Source: Falsiruegeria mediterranea M17 (GTDB taxonomy: Bacteria > Pseudomonadota > Alphaproteobacteria > Rhodobacterales > Rhodobacteraceae). Taken from it: a stretch of DNA of 64,000 nt. Within the stretch, counting starts at the first letter, position 1; each line of letters starts with the position of its first letter. Of this stretch, positions 56,224-64,000 are shown piece by piece. Both the position numbers and the translations under genes were made by a program. The notes beneath the pieces are model-generated. The model was not told where the DNA came from, searched no databases, and saw only the letters and a list, made by a program, of their open reading frames with translations. The stretch lies in contig NZ_ONZG01000007.1 in assembly GCF_900302455.1 (NCBI RefSeq), positions 124,001 through 188,000 of the forward strand. Reading direction: 5' to 3'.

Positions 56224-56852
56224 ACCCTTACTTCGACGACGGGCACATTCGGCACATCACCGGCTTGAAAGCTCGCAACGCTCGTCTGGATACGGTCGGT
56301 GTCAAACCGCACGGGCACGTCAAATTCAAAGCCCGCCACGATCGGCAGTTCCTCGGCCGGCGGGTGGACAAAGATCACCTCACCCGTGTTCAGATCCAGG
56401 GTGTAATCCACAGCCTCTTTCAACTCATCCTGTTCGACGCCCACCTTCACGGAACCCAGAACCGGTTTGGCAATCGGCCGCTGATAGATGTATTCGCCCG
56501 ACCGATAGCTCTTGATCAGCTGAAAGCGTGTGGTCTCACCGTCGCCTGTGGCAATCACTTGATCGTCAAACGCCACCTCACTTGTCGCCCGCGAGGTCTT
56601 GTAGTCGGACCAATCCTTCCAACGGAACCCGAACATCTGCCCCTGACGCGCCTCATAGAAGGCAATCAGCGTCTCGATATCATCCAATGACCGCATTCCC
56701 AGGCCCGCGTCATAACGGCGTCGCGAATGCGCCCAAGGTGTGTTTCGCTCTTCGAACCCGTTGGCCAGGGTCACGACCTCGGTTCGACGCTCCGGCCCAC
56801 CAACCGACCCAAAGCTCAGGTTGGCGGGAAATCTCACCTCATGAAAGTTCAT
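56220..56852 (-). CDS. GTA distal tail protein, DUF2460 (gp12)
   Basis: A 210-residue protein of the DUF2460 family. Seen: MNFHEVRFPANLSFGSVGGPER at the start, RRYDAGLGMRSLDDIETLIAFYEARQGQMFGFRWKDWSDYK in the middle. It forms the distal tail ring where baseplate proteins attach. ATGA overlap with gp13. Confidence 0.93.
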   Translation of the reverse strand: MNFHEVRFPANLSFGSVGGPERRTEVVTLANGFEERNTPWAHSRRRYDAGLGMRSLDDIETLIAFYEARQGQMFGFRWKDWSDYKTSRATSEVAFDDQVIATGDGETTRFQLIKSYRSGEYIYQRPIAKPVLGSVKVGVEQDELKEAVDYTLDLNTGEVIFVHPPAEELPIVAGFEFDVPVRFDTDRIQTSVASFQAGDVPNVPVVEVRV

Positions 56853-56867
56853 GTCTCTCTCCCCGAT

Positions 56868-57530
56868 TTAGCGGTTGCGGTTGCCGCGGTTCAGCGCGCG
56901 CGTCATCTGCGCGGCGATCTGCCCCTGCGAGCGCTGAAAGCTCTGCGCGTCCGGTGTCGAAATGTTCATGACCACGCTCACAGGCCGCCCCCCGCCCGCG
57001 CTGCGCACGCCCAGCTTGCCGTCGGCACCTCGGGTTAGTGGCATGATCGCTTCCGGCCCAGCTTCTCCCATCAGGCCAGTACCGCCGCGCATGGGAAAGG
57101 TCACTGGCCCATTGACGACGCCACCGTTGGTAAACGGCATGACCCGACCCTGAGAAAAGCTGCCACCCTTGGCAAACCCAAACAGCCCGCCAACAAAGTC
57201 GCCAATGCCGCTGGAAATCGAGCCCGAGATGCCATCAATGACCGGGTTCACCGCCGCATTGTAAGTCGAGCGCACAACAGAATTGGCTGCATCCTTCAGC
57301 ACATCCGACAGCTTGCCGCCCTCGAACACCAAATCCTCAAACGCGCCTTTAAGACCCGACCGCATGCCGCGCTCGAGCCCGGACATGTCCTTGACCAAAC
57401 CGGCCAGCGCCTTGTCGGTCGTCTCGGATGCGCGACCCAGTTCGGCCAAGCTCATATTGGTGCCACGCACCGCCTGGGATGCGCTCTCGCTGGCTTCTTC
57501 CAGCTCGATAAAGCTCTCACTCTCCGCCAT
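56868..57530 (-). CDS. GTA tail tape-measure protein (gp11)
   Basis: A 220-residue protein from ATG 57530 after GGAGAATGTG; it overlaps the preceding gene by 14 bp. Seen: a helical N-terminus, LVFEGGKLSDVLKDAANSVV, then Gly-rich SFSQGRVMPFTNGGVV and a GEAGPEAIMPLTRG motif characteristic of phage tape-measure ends. The short length is normal for GTA tails. Confidence 0.9.
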   Translation of the reverse strand: MAESESFIELEEASESASQAVRGTNMSLAELGRASETTDKALAGLVKDMSGLERGMRSGLKGAFEDLVFEGGKLSDVLKDAANSVVRSTYNAAVNPVIDGISGSISSGIGDFVGGLFGFAKGGSFSQGRVMPFTNGGVVNGPVTFPMRGGTGLMGEAGPEAIMPLTRGADGKLGVRSAGGGRPVSVVMNISTPDAQSFQRSQGQIAAQMTRALNRGNRNR

Positions 57531-57738
57531 CACATTCTCCATCTCTCTGGCCGTTCTTCTGGTCGGGATAGGCCTCAAGCAGCGCATCCAGACCGGCCCG
57601 GTTCAGCGGGGCGTTCGCCCCGTCCTGGCCCAGCATCAACCGCAGTTCAGCAGGTGTCAGACGCCAGAATTGCTCTGGCGTCAGTTTCAATCCGTACAGC
57701 CCGGCCCGCATAAGGGCGGGCCAATCGAACTTGCTCAT
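57517..57738 (-). CDS. GTA tail assembly chaperone (gp10.1)
   Basis: A 73-residue protein of the phage tail assembly chaperone type (DUF2376-like). Seen: GLYGLKLTPEQFWRLTPAELRLML. It lies between gp10 and the tape measure, where phages place chaperones; often missed because it is short. ATGA overlap with gp10. Confidence 0.85.
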   Translation of the reverse strand: MSKFDWPALMRAGLYGLKLTPEQFWRLTPAELRLMLGQDGANAPLNRAGLDALLEAYPDQKNGQRDGECDGGE

Positions 57739-58055
57739 GCCTTGTCCGGCAAAACAAAAGACCGCGCCAACAGCGTTCCCGCGGCACGCGCGGCAGCCAT
57801 CGGCCCACCTTCGATCTCGGCCTGCAGCAGGTCGGCGCGCTCAAGATCAGCGCCGCCGCCCCGCAATCCCGCCAGGATCAACGCCAGCACATCGCGGCTT
57901 GAAAACTCTGCCTCTTCAAACCGCTGCACCAACTCGATGAGCGAGCCGCACTCCAGGCTGTCTTCCAATTCGGCCAATGCGCCCAGCGTCAGCTTGAGCA
58001 CCCGCCGCTCTCCATCGATGGTCAAAGCCACCTCTCCCGTCCACGGATTGGCCAT
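57735..58055 (-). CDS. GTA tail-region protein (gp10)
   Basis: A 106-residue GTA family protein. Seen: MANPWTGEVALTIDGERRVLKLTLGALAELE, the typical opening of the GTA gp10/tail tube-terminator-like family, and LALILAGLRGGG. It is probably a tail assembly chaperone partner. It starts 4 bp after the gp9 stop. Confidence 0.87.
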   Translation of the reverse strand: MANPWTGEVALTIDGERRVLKLTLGALAELEDSLECGSLIELVQRFEEAEFSSRDVLALILAGLRGGGADLERADLLQAEIEGGPMAAARAAGTLLARSFVLPDKA

Positions 58056-58059
58056 CGGA

Positions 58060-58473
58060 TCAAAGCGCCGTAAAGTTCAGCGCGCCTGCGCTTGCCAGGC
58101 TCAGTTCATACGTCGCCTCGCCATTGTGCGAACCGGCGTATTCGATCGCAGTCACCTGGAACGGCCCCTCCACGGTGCCAAAGTCCGGGATGATCACCTG
58201 AAAGGCCGGTGTCACACCGTCAAAGAACAGCTGACGCGTGCGTTCATCGGTACTTTCATCCTTGAACACCCCCGAGCCCGAGATCGAGGCCGACTTCACT
58301 CCCGCGCCAGAAAGAAGCTCGCGCCAACCACCCTGGCTCTCCAGGCTGGTCACATCCACGCTTTCCGCATTGAAGCTCACCCGCGTGGCCCGCAGACCGG
58401 CAACTGTCTCGAACTGGCCTGCGCCGTTCATGTCCACCTTGATCAGCAGGTCTTTTCCGTTTTGAGCACCCAT
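58060..58473 (-). CDS. GTA major tail tube protein (gp9)
   Basis: A 137-residue protein of the phage major tail protein family (TP901-1-like). Seen: MGAQNGKDLLIKVD at the start and the SGSGVFKDESTDE loop, with NGEATYELSLASAGAL at the end. It polymerises into the tail tube. GGAG precedes the ATG. Confidence 0.92.
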   Translation of the reverse strand: MGAQNGKDLLIKVDMNGAGQFETVAGLRATRVSFNAESVDVTSLESQGGWRELLSGAGVKSASISGSGVFKDESTDERTRQLFFDGVTPAFQVIIPDFGTVEGPFQVTAIEYAGSHNGEATYELSLASAGALNFTAL

Positions 58474-58497
58474 ATCGTTTCTCCAATGATAGGTTGA

Positions 58498-58911
58498 TTA
58501 GTTGTCTTCCACGCGGGCGTGGAACCTCAGGTCGATCTGGCGAAACTGACCGGTCGAACCGGTTTTCTTGGCCGTGGCCCGCTCGAACCACAGGCCAACC
58601 ACACGGCCCCTCGTCAACGTCAGCGAGGCGTTGCGCAGCGCATCCCCGATCGCCACCGCCAACTGCTTGGCGGACGCAAAGCCGGATGCCTCGGACATCA
58701 CCGTGACGGTAAACCGATGCCGCGCACCTTGCCCGGTCTGATCAGAGGCATCGCGCACATCCTCCGGCCCCAGCAGCACATAGGTTTGCGGCAAGGTTCC
58801 CGCAGGAAGCGCGTCATAGATCGCGTCCCCAACCAGGGCTTCAATTGCCGTATCGGCCTGTAAAAGGTCATAAACCGCGCTTTGCAGCGCTGCCGCCGCT
58901 CCATAGCTCAT
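58498..58911 (-). CDS. GTA tail terminator, DUF3168 (gp8)
   Basis: A 137-residue protein of the DUF3168 family. Seen: ALQSAVYDLLQADTAIEALVGDAIYDALP and QTGQGARHRFTVTVMSEASGF. DUF3168 proteins cap the tail tube and join it to the head. ATGA overlap with gp7. Confidence 0.92.
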   Translation of the reverse strand: MSYGAAAALQSAVYDLLQADTAIEALVGDAIYDALPAGTLPQTYVLLGPEDVRDASDQTGQGARHRFTVTVMSEASGFASAKQLAVAIGDALRNASLTLTRGRVVGLWFERATAKKTGSTGQFRQIDLRFHARVEDN

Positions 58912-59246
58912 ACCGCCACCTCTTCATCTGCAAAACACGTCAGGTACATCCGCGCGGGATCACGCTCTGCTACTGCGCGGATGACAAACACTCGGTCGCC
59001 TTCCCGAAACCGCTGATCAGGCGACGGCCGACTGTCGGCCCCCATCGGCGTGTTGCGCACGACGATCTTGAACCGCATCTGCGAGCGGGCAGCACCGCCA
59101 ACACGGCGCTCGGACCCTGTTCGGGCCGAGACTTCCGCCCAAAGCTGACCGGCCGCAGTCCAGGTCTCGTTGAACCCTCCAGCGCCATCGGCCACACGCT
59201 CGGGGCGCTCCAACGTCAAACGACGGTTCAGATGCGGCCGCTTCAT
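58908..59246 (-). CDS. GTA head-tail adaptor (gp7)
   Basis: A 112-residue protein from ATG 59246 (MKRPHLNRRLTLERPE), which gives the usual length and an ATGA overlap with gp6. Seen: GGFNETWTAAGQLWAEVSARTG and FKIVVRNTP, as in the phage head-tail adaptor family (SPP1 gp16-like). Confidence 0.92.
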   Translation of the reverse strand: MKRPHLNRRLTLERPERVADGAGGFNETWTAAGQLWAEVSARTGSERRVGGAARSQMRFKIVVRNTPMGADSRPSPDQRFREGDRVFVIRAVAERDPARMYLTCFADEEVAV

Positions 59247-59842
59247 TGCGCTGCTCCCAAGCCAAAGCGCACCGTGCGATATCGCTGTATCAAGCTGGTC
59301 ACGCCAAAGGGCATGCATCCGTCGCTCAACGCGGTCTCATCACGGTATTCGTAGTAGTGCGCCGCAAGCAGCAGCACCGCGTGGCCCAGATCCGCAGGTA
59401 ACCCGCCCCAATCCGAAGCCATCCCGGCGCTGAATGTGATCTTGGCCGAACCACCCGTCGCAATCACAGACAACAAGGCTCCAGCCGGGCGCAAGCGCGG
59501 GTGTTGGCTGTCTTTCTCCAAGCGATAGTCCTCGGGGGCAACAACCGCCTCCACTCCCGCCGCATTTGACACCAACAAGGCCGATATTTCGCGCACTGGT
59601 GACACCGGTAGCACTTCGCCCGCACGGTCGCGCCAGCTGTTCACACTCCAGGAAAAATCCCGCGTGATCAGCACCTTGCCTATGCGGGCCTCGATGGCGG
59701 CAATCGCGGCCACCAGAAACCCACGCAGCGCGGCATCCTGAACCGTGTCATCGGCAAAGCCGCTGCCCAACCGCATATGCGCCTTGAATTGTTCCACCGG
59801 CAACGCCGCCACCGGGATCGTGGTTTCTTCGATCAACATCAT
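59243..59842 (-). CDS. GTA head-tail connector (gp6)
   Basis: A 199-residue protein from ATG 59842 (MMLIEETTIPVAALP); the upstream extension to 59950 is not supported. Seen: FKAHMRLGSGFADDTVQDAALRGFLVAAIAAIEARIGK, the helical part of the phage QLRG/gp6-like connector family. It links the portal to the tail. Confidence 0.92.
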   Translation of the reverse strand: MMLIEETTIPVAALPVEQFKAHMRLGSGFADDTVQDAALRGFLVAAIAAIEARIGKVLITRDFSWSVNSWRDRAGEVLPVSPVREISALLVSNAAGVEAVVAPEDYRLEKDSQHPRLRPAGALLSVIATGGSAKITFSAGMASDWGGLPADLGHAVLLLAAHYYEYRDETALSDGCMPFGVTSLIQRYRTVRFGLGAAQ

Positions 59843-59976
59843 CGCGTCTCTCCGCAAGCTCGGGGCCCAAACGGGCCAAATCCTTTGGCTATCTGCGGGC
59901 ACACGCCACCTCACGTTGCTCGGACGGAGGGGAGCAGCTAGACAACGCAAGGACCCATTCCCGGCGCATGCCCGCC

Positions 59977-60000
59977 CCGGGACCGGCGAACCGGCCCCGG
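59977..60000 (-). other. Very stable hairpin after the GTA capsid gene
   Basis: On the minus strand CCGGGGCCGG-TTCG-CCGGTCCCGG, ten-base arms with one mismatch and a UUCG loop, 12 bases after the capsid gene stop. There is no T-run. It could protect the capsid mRNA 3' end or attenuate transcription into the tail genes. Confidence 0.6.
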
Positions 60001-60012
60001 TATCAGCACTGC

Positions 60013-61191
60013 TTAGGCAGTGCCGAATTTCAGCAGCTTGATCGCAGCAAAGTCGCTCACGTCGCCGCCCACGCGCTTGGTGGCATAGAACAGGACATGC
60101 GGCTTGGCGCTAAACGGATCACGCAGCACACGCAGATCCGGACGCTCGGCGACGGTGTAACCCGCAGCAAAATCACCAAAGGCAATGGAATAACTGTCAG
60201 TCGCCGCATCTGGCATATCCTCGGCGATGACCACCGGATAGCCCATCAGACGTGCAGGCTCACCCGCCGCCAGACCATCCGACCACAGGAAACGACCGTC
60301 AGCGTCCTTCAGCTTGCGGATCAAACCGGCAGTCTTCGAGTTCATCACAAAGGCACCGTTGGCGCGGTATTGCGCACCCAGGGCATAGACCAGGTCAACG
60401 ATGTCATCGGCATCCACGCCACCGGCAACGCCCGAGGCGACATAGCCGATATTGCCCCAGCTCCAGGTGTCGTTTTCAACTGTGGTGTGGTTCAGGAAGC
60501 CGCGCGGTTTGTCTGCGCCGTCACCATTAATAAATGCATCCGCCTCGGCCCGAGCGAACTTGTCCGCGATGCGACCGGCCAGCCAGCCTTCGATGTCGAA
60601 TGCGCTGTCATCCAGCAGTCGCTGCGATGCCTTGGGCAACGCCGACAGCTCGTGCAGCGGGATCGAGATGCGGTCGATCGACGGCGTGCCAGTCTCAACA
60701 GTCGCAGTCGCCTCATCAGCCCAGCCTGCGCCCACATCGGTGTGGTCGATCAGAACGTCGAAAGAGTTCGCCTCGACGTTCACGACATTGGCGATAGAAC
60801 GGATCGACGCGGTCGATTTCAGAACCGATTTGACGGTGTCCGCGGTTTGCGGATCAACCAGATAGCCACCATCGCTGTTGACGGCAGTCGACAGCGACTT
60901 GCCTTCCATGTCCAGGCCGCGCAGGGCGTCATCGTCACCCGAACGCACATAGGCGTTGAACGCTTTTTGATGGGGCGCACCTTCGTCGATCGAGGCGGCA
61001 AGATGCGGACGTGCCGCGAATTGAGATTTACGATCCAGCATGGTAAGTCGCTCTTCTGTCTGTTTCAGTTTGGTTTGAACTTCGTCTTGAAAGCCCCTGA
61101 ATTCACTTACGAAGCCGGTCACTGCCTGCTTCACATCATGAACCAGGGGCGCACCCTCTCCGGCCAAGGCCGCGATATCGGTCTTGCTCAT
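60013..61191 (-). CDS. GTA major capsid protein, HK97 fold (gp5)
   Basis: A 392-residue HK97-type capsid protein. Seen: an N-terminal helical/coiled delta domain (about 1-100, VQTKLKQTEERLTML) that is cut off by the protease, then GGYLVDPQTADTVKSVLKSTASIRSIANVV and the late FGDFAAGYTVAERPDLRVLRDPF. ATG 61191 follows AAGGA; a GTG two codons earlier is possible. Confidence 0.96.
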   Translation of the reverse strand: MSKTDIAALAGEGAPLVHDVKQAVTGFVSEFRGFQDEVQTKLKQTEERLTMLDRKSQFAARPHLAASIDEGAPHQKAFNAYVRSGDDDALRGLDMEGKSLSTAVNSDGGYLVDPQTADTVKSVLKSTASIRSIANVVNVEANSFDVLIDHTDVGAGWADEATATVETGTPSIDRISIPLHELSALPKASQRLLDDSAFDIEGWLAGRIADKFARAEADAFINGDGADKPRGFLNHTTVENDTWSWGNIGYVASGVAGGVDADDIVDLVYALGAQYRANGAFVMNSKTAGLIRKLKDADGRFLWSDGLAAGEPARLMGYPVVIAEDMPDAATDSYSIAFGDFAAGYTVAERPDLRVLRDPFSAKPHVLFYATKRVGGDVSDFAAIKLLKFGTA

Positions 61192-61227
61192 CAGCACGTC
61201 CTTTTGTTGGGTGGGATTGCGGCGCCG

Positions 61228-61785
61228 TTACCTGCGCGCCATTTCCTGCCGGGCGCTGTCAAACACCTCGGCAATGCTGCGCCAGGCGTCTTCGGCATCC
61301 AGGGTTGTCCCCTTTGCCGCTACCCGCGCACTGGGAAGCATCGGGAACGTCACCAATGACACTTCCCACAGCTCCAGTTCCGTCAAGAGCCGCTGGCCCT
61401 TGTCATTCTTGCTGGCCCGCTTGGTGCGATAGCCAATCGACAGCCCATCAATCGCACCCGCCTGGATCAACGCCGCCGCCTCACGCCCCTTTTGCGTAGT
61501 CTCCAGCAGCCGCCCCTTGACCCACAGACCCTTGTCATCCTCGCGCACCTCGTCCCAGACCCCGATGGGTTGTGCCGGATCATGCTGCCACAGCATCTTG
61601 ACCCGTTGTCCTGTCTCGAACAGCGCCTTGAGAGAGGCGCGATAAGCGCCCTTTTGCACGTTGTCGCCGCCCTGGTCGGTCTGCCCAAAGAGGCTCGCAT
61701 AGCCTTCGATCACAGCATCATCCGTGACGGTCAACCCGTCGCCGAACCGCGCGAATTTGTGCTCAAGTCCAGTATCAATTTCCAT
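61228..61785 (-). CDS. GTA prohead protease, HK97 family (gp4)
   Basis: A 185-residue protease that trims the capsid precursor. ATG 61785 follows GAGGAGTACCTC. Seen: IEGYASLFGQTDQGGDNVQKGAY, the catalytic His region LWQHDPAQPIGVWDEVREDDKGL, and GLSIGYRTKRA with the catalytic Ser, all as in peptidase family S78 proteins. Confidence 0.94.
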   Translation of the reverse strand: MEIDTGLEHKFARFGDGLTVTDDAVIEGYASLFGQTDQGGDNVQKGAYRASLKALFETGQRVKMLWQHDPAQPIGVWDEVREDDKGLWVKGRLLETTQKGREAAALIQAGAIDGLSIGYRTKRASKNDKGQRLLTELELWEVSLVTFPMLPSARVAAKGTTLDAEDAWRSIAEVFDSARQEMARR

Positions 61786-61813
61786 GAGGTACTCCTCGTA
61801 ACCCATTGATGTT

Positions 61814-62035
61814 TCAGTTCGCCGCAGCAGTAAGAACCGATTGAAAGGCCTGCGCCAGGATCACCGCGACAACGCCGTAAACCGTCAACCAAAGCCGCTT
61901 TTCCAACCGCTCCATCATCTCTTCCAACTGATCCAAACGACGGTTGATGTGCTCAAGCTGGATCGTCACCACCCGCTCATGCGCCGCCAGCTTCAGCCCC
62001 GGCGCACATTCAAACGGTGGATGCCCATCAGCCAT
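61814..62035 (-). CDS. GTA small membrane-associated protein (gp3.5)
   Basis: A 73-residue protein overlapping the end of the portal gene. A coiled coil (INRRLDQLEEMMERLEKRL) is followed by one hydrophobic helix near the C-terminus (LWLTVYGVVAVILAQAF). Small ORFs of this kind sit between portal and protease in RcGTA-like clusters; function unknown. ATG 62035 is chosen; GTG 62044 is possible. Confidence 0.8.
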   Translation of the reverse strand: MADGHPPFECAPGLKLAAHERVVTIQLEHINRRLDQLEEMMERLEKRLWLTVYGVVAVILAQAFQSVLTAAAN

Positions 62036-63212
62036 CCGTGTCACCGGTCACCGCTGGCAACCCCAACAGGGCTCGCTTTTCGGCATTCGTCAGGAAATCC
62101 GCACCGGTCACCCGCGCCCATTGCGCGTCGCGCTCGGAGGCCAGGGCTGGCACTTGATCCAGATCCGGTTTCAACATCAGATCCTCGCCATTGAACCCTG
62201 AAAGCCACTCGGCCAGCGCCGCCGCCACCCGCGTCACCAGAGGCAGAACGGTCAGGCGATAGAACGCTCTATTGGCCTCCTGATAGTTCGAATAGGTCGC
62301 GTCACCCTGGATGCCCAGCAACATAGGCGGCACCCCAAAGGCCAGCGCGATCTCGCGGGCGGCGGCTTCCTTGGTCTTCTGAAACTCCATGTCGGAGGGC
62401 GAAAAGCCCATCGGCTTCCAATCCAGGCCACCCTCCAGCACCATCGGACGTCCCGCATTGCGCGCGCCCTGATAGTTGGCCTCAATCTCATCGCTCAAAC
62501 GACGGAACTGATCCTCGGCCATGACACCCTGCCCGTCGCCACCGTTCCAAACCAACGCACCAGACGGCCGCGCAGCATTGTCCAGCAGCGACTTGGACCA
62601 GCGCGAGGCGCTGTTGTGCACATCCACCGCCATCGCCGCCGCCTGCATTGGCGCAAAGCCGTAATGATCATCTTGCGGATGGAACGACTTGATGTGGCAA
62701 ATGGCCTGCGCATCAAACCGGTGCTTCTTGGCACCGACGGTGTAGTCAAATGCCACCGGCCATCCATCGGCCCCCGGCACAACCGCCATCCGGTCCGAAC
62801 GCAGCACATGCAGCTCCAGCGGCAGACCATCCTCGGCCTGTACCGCCTCGACATAGGCATTGCCCGAGAGCAGCAACTGCCCAAACAGCGCCTCCATCAG
62901 TTCGGCCCGTCCCTGTGCCCCGTTGGGCCGCTTGATCAGCGACAACATCGGATGCACGTCATAACGCTGTTCGCGATCCTGCAACACCAACGGCAGCGCC
63001 GCCGCCGCCTCGGCGATCAGCTTGACCGACCGGAACCCAACCGGGTTGCCCGAAAAGCCGGTCCGCGTCAGCGAAGCCGTGTCCCGCGGGCTCCACGCCA
63101 CGCGGCCACCGGTCTGCCAGGCCACAATCGGACCCGCCGCGCTTGCCTTGCTCTCAGGCGCTTTGCCCCCGGCCCCATTCCCGGCACCACGTCGCAAGAA
63201 ATCGAAAACCAT
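62028..63212 (-). CDS. GTA portal protein (gp3)
   Basis: A 394-residue phage portal protein of the HK97 family, the ring through which DNA enters and leaves the capsid. Seen: AWSPRDTASLTRTGFSGNPVGFRSVKLIAEAAA, MEALFGQLLLSGNAYVEAVQ, and FGVPPMLLGIQGDATYSNYQEANRAFYRLTVLP, the family's most conserved region. Confidence 0.95.
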   Translation of the reverse strand: MVFDFLRRGAGNGAGGKAPESKASAAGPIVAWQTGGRVAWSPRDTASLTRTGFSGNPVGFRSVKLIAEAAAALPLVLQDREQRYDVHPMLSLIKRPNGAQGRAELMEALFGQLLLSGNAYVEAVQAEDGLPLELHVLRSDRMAVVPGADGWPVAFDYTVGAKKHRFDAQAICHIKSFHPQDDHYGFAPMQAAAMAVDVHNSASRWSKSLLDNAARPSGALVWNGGDGQGVMAEDQFRRLSDEIEANYQGARNAGRPMVLEGGLDWKPMGFSPSDMEFQKTKEAAAREIALAFGVPPMLLGIQGDATYSNYQEANRAFYRLTVLPLVTRVAAALAEWLSGFNGEDLMLKPDLDQVPALASERDAQWARVTGADFLTNAEKRALLGLPAVTGDTDG

Positions 63213-63452
63213 ATCTGATGCTCCTATCTGCTCACCGCTGCGCCGGACGCGCCGCTCGGCCTGTTGAGGAGAGTTATCGCTGAAGATTGTTGAAGGCTTG
63301 GAAACAGTGCGAACGCTGCTGCCGCAACACGCTAGATTTCGATGTCAGCAGGGAAACAAAGGGCTGTCATACCCGACGGTCAACCTTAGTTTCCAAACGT
63401 GTTGGTGCGCGACACAGCCTAAGCAAACAGCCACCGCGCAAACCTCAACCGC
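63213..63452. other. Gap between GTA terminase and portal genes
   Basis: About 240 bases without an acceptable gene on the minus strand. Short plus-strand ORFs here are antisense to the direction of the cluster and have no known product. A small break of this kind may carry a secondary promoter. Confidence 0.4.
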
Positions 63453-64000
63453 TCACAACACCCGCACACGTGGCCGCCGAAACTGCGCCGCCGGTGCAAT
63501 CATCAGCTCATGCATCGCCCACACCAACGCATCCACGCGGTCCGGCGATCCTTGTCCCTCAAACCCATGCGCTGTCATCTGGCACATCTGTTCCTCCAAT
63601 TCGGACAGATCCCCCACATGCCGCACCTTGCCCTGCTCGTACAAAGCCGCCACCGGCTCTGCCCGTGCCACCTTGCCGCGTGACGCATGAACTGCCTTGA
63701 ACGGCACCAAAGGATCGATCTGGCGAACAACTTCCTCGACCAATTGCCCGCCCTGGTTAACCTCGGCCACCAACCGCTCAGCCCCGAACTCATCCATCGC
63801 CGCAATCGCCGCCGCGGCCCACCCTGACGGCCCCTTGCCGCGCACTGTTCGGTCTGCCAGCACATAACCGCGCCAATCCTGCGGTGGCCCCTTCATCTGC
63901 ACGCCAGCCACCACGATCCCGCACTCATCCGCTTGCGCGCCGGACGTCACAGACGGGTCAATCGCCACCACAACCCGATCCAACGTCGGCGCTTCAGCCT
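63453..64000 (-). CDS. GTA large terminase subunit (gp2), C-terminal nuclease part, cut by window edge
   Basis: The visible 182 codons run without a stop to the right window edge, so the ATPase half and the start lie outside. Seen: RVVVAIDPSVTSG, the first acidic motif of the RNase H-like terminase nuclease, RLVAEVNQGGQLVEEVVR with the second acid, and GSPDRVDALVWAMHEL with the third, the standard order for large terminases. It packages host DNA in headfuls in GTAs. Confidence 0.93.
   Translation of the reverse strand, partial: AEAPTLDRVVVAIDPSVTSGAQADECGIVVAGVQMKGPPQDWRGYVLADRTVRGKGPSGWAAAAIAAMDEFGAERLVAEVNQGGQLVEEVVRQIDPLVPFKAVHASRGKVARAEPVAALYEQGKVRHVGDLSELEEQMCQMTAHGFEGQGSPDRVDALVWAMHELMIAPAAQFRRPRVRVL

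Noticed and set aside
59968-61359. 463-codon plus-strand ORF
   Set aside because: Antisense to the GTA capsid and protease genes.

Overview
The window looks like a chromosomal segment of a marine alphaproteobacterium of the order Rhodobacterales (Roseobacter group). The reasons are a nearly complete RcGTA-type gene transfer agent cluster at 51-64 kb, an alphaproteobacterial pyruvate dehydrogenase layout (E1-alpha, E1-beta carrying its own lipoyl domain, E2), a valine-degradation cluster, a bactofilin/M23 pair and GC-rich coding throughout the core. No species is claimed.

Layout. (1) 1-8.6 kb is an accessory island, visibly less GC-rich and poor in recognisable genes. It holds a SNF2-family helicase cut by the left window edge, a pair of membrane/coiled-coil genes, remnants of IS3-family elements, a second pair of membrane genes lying exactly between two inward-facing IS3 ends, and a truncated GIY-YIG nuclease gene. 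It stops at a 20-bp copy of the 3' end of tRNA-Asn followed by a strong terminator, which I read as the right attachment site of an element integrated into a tRNA-Asn gene. An intact tRNA-Asn gene lies 0.3 kb further on, on the other strand. (2) 9.5-11.8 kb holds a secreted FG-GAP/RTX repeat protein. (3) 12-16.5 kb holds valine catabolism (acyl-CoA dehydrogenase, then 3-hydroxyisobutyryl-CoA hydrolase read straight into 3-hydroxyisobutyrate dehydrogenase as one ORF) and an MmgE/PrpD protein. (4) 16.5-32.8 kb is mostly housekeeping: an XRE regulator with a divergent membrane protein, uvrA, a methyltransferase, a von Willebrand A repeat protein, lpd, an MFS transporter, queA, a YhdP/AsmA-like protein and a BCP peroxiredoxin. 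(5) 33-35.6 kb is a lower-GC insert with two alpha/beta hydrolases. (6) 36-43.7 kb holds hemerythrin, a glutathione transferase with a late frameshift, DUF455, M23 peptidase plus bactofilin, small secreted proteins, DUF3179 and two overlapping cyclophilins. (7) 43.8-50.8 kb holds pgk, a FtsB-like gene, pdhA-pdhB-small ORF-pdhC and cysE. (8) 51-64 kb, minus strand, holds GTA genes g15 back to g2 (g2 cut by the right edge).

How genes work together. lpd (E3), at 23.7 kb, and pdhA, 20 kb away, share an almost identical palindrome just upstream of their start codons, so one regulator probably controls all PDH subunits. The GTA genes overlap by ATGA/GTGA-type junctions and form one long transcription unit, with a very stable hairpin after the capsid gene and a GC-rich hairpin after g15. 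The least explained part is the island: four membrane genes of unknown function beside a SNF2 helicase suggest, without proving, a phage-defence or mobile-element conflict locus.
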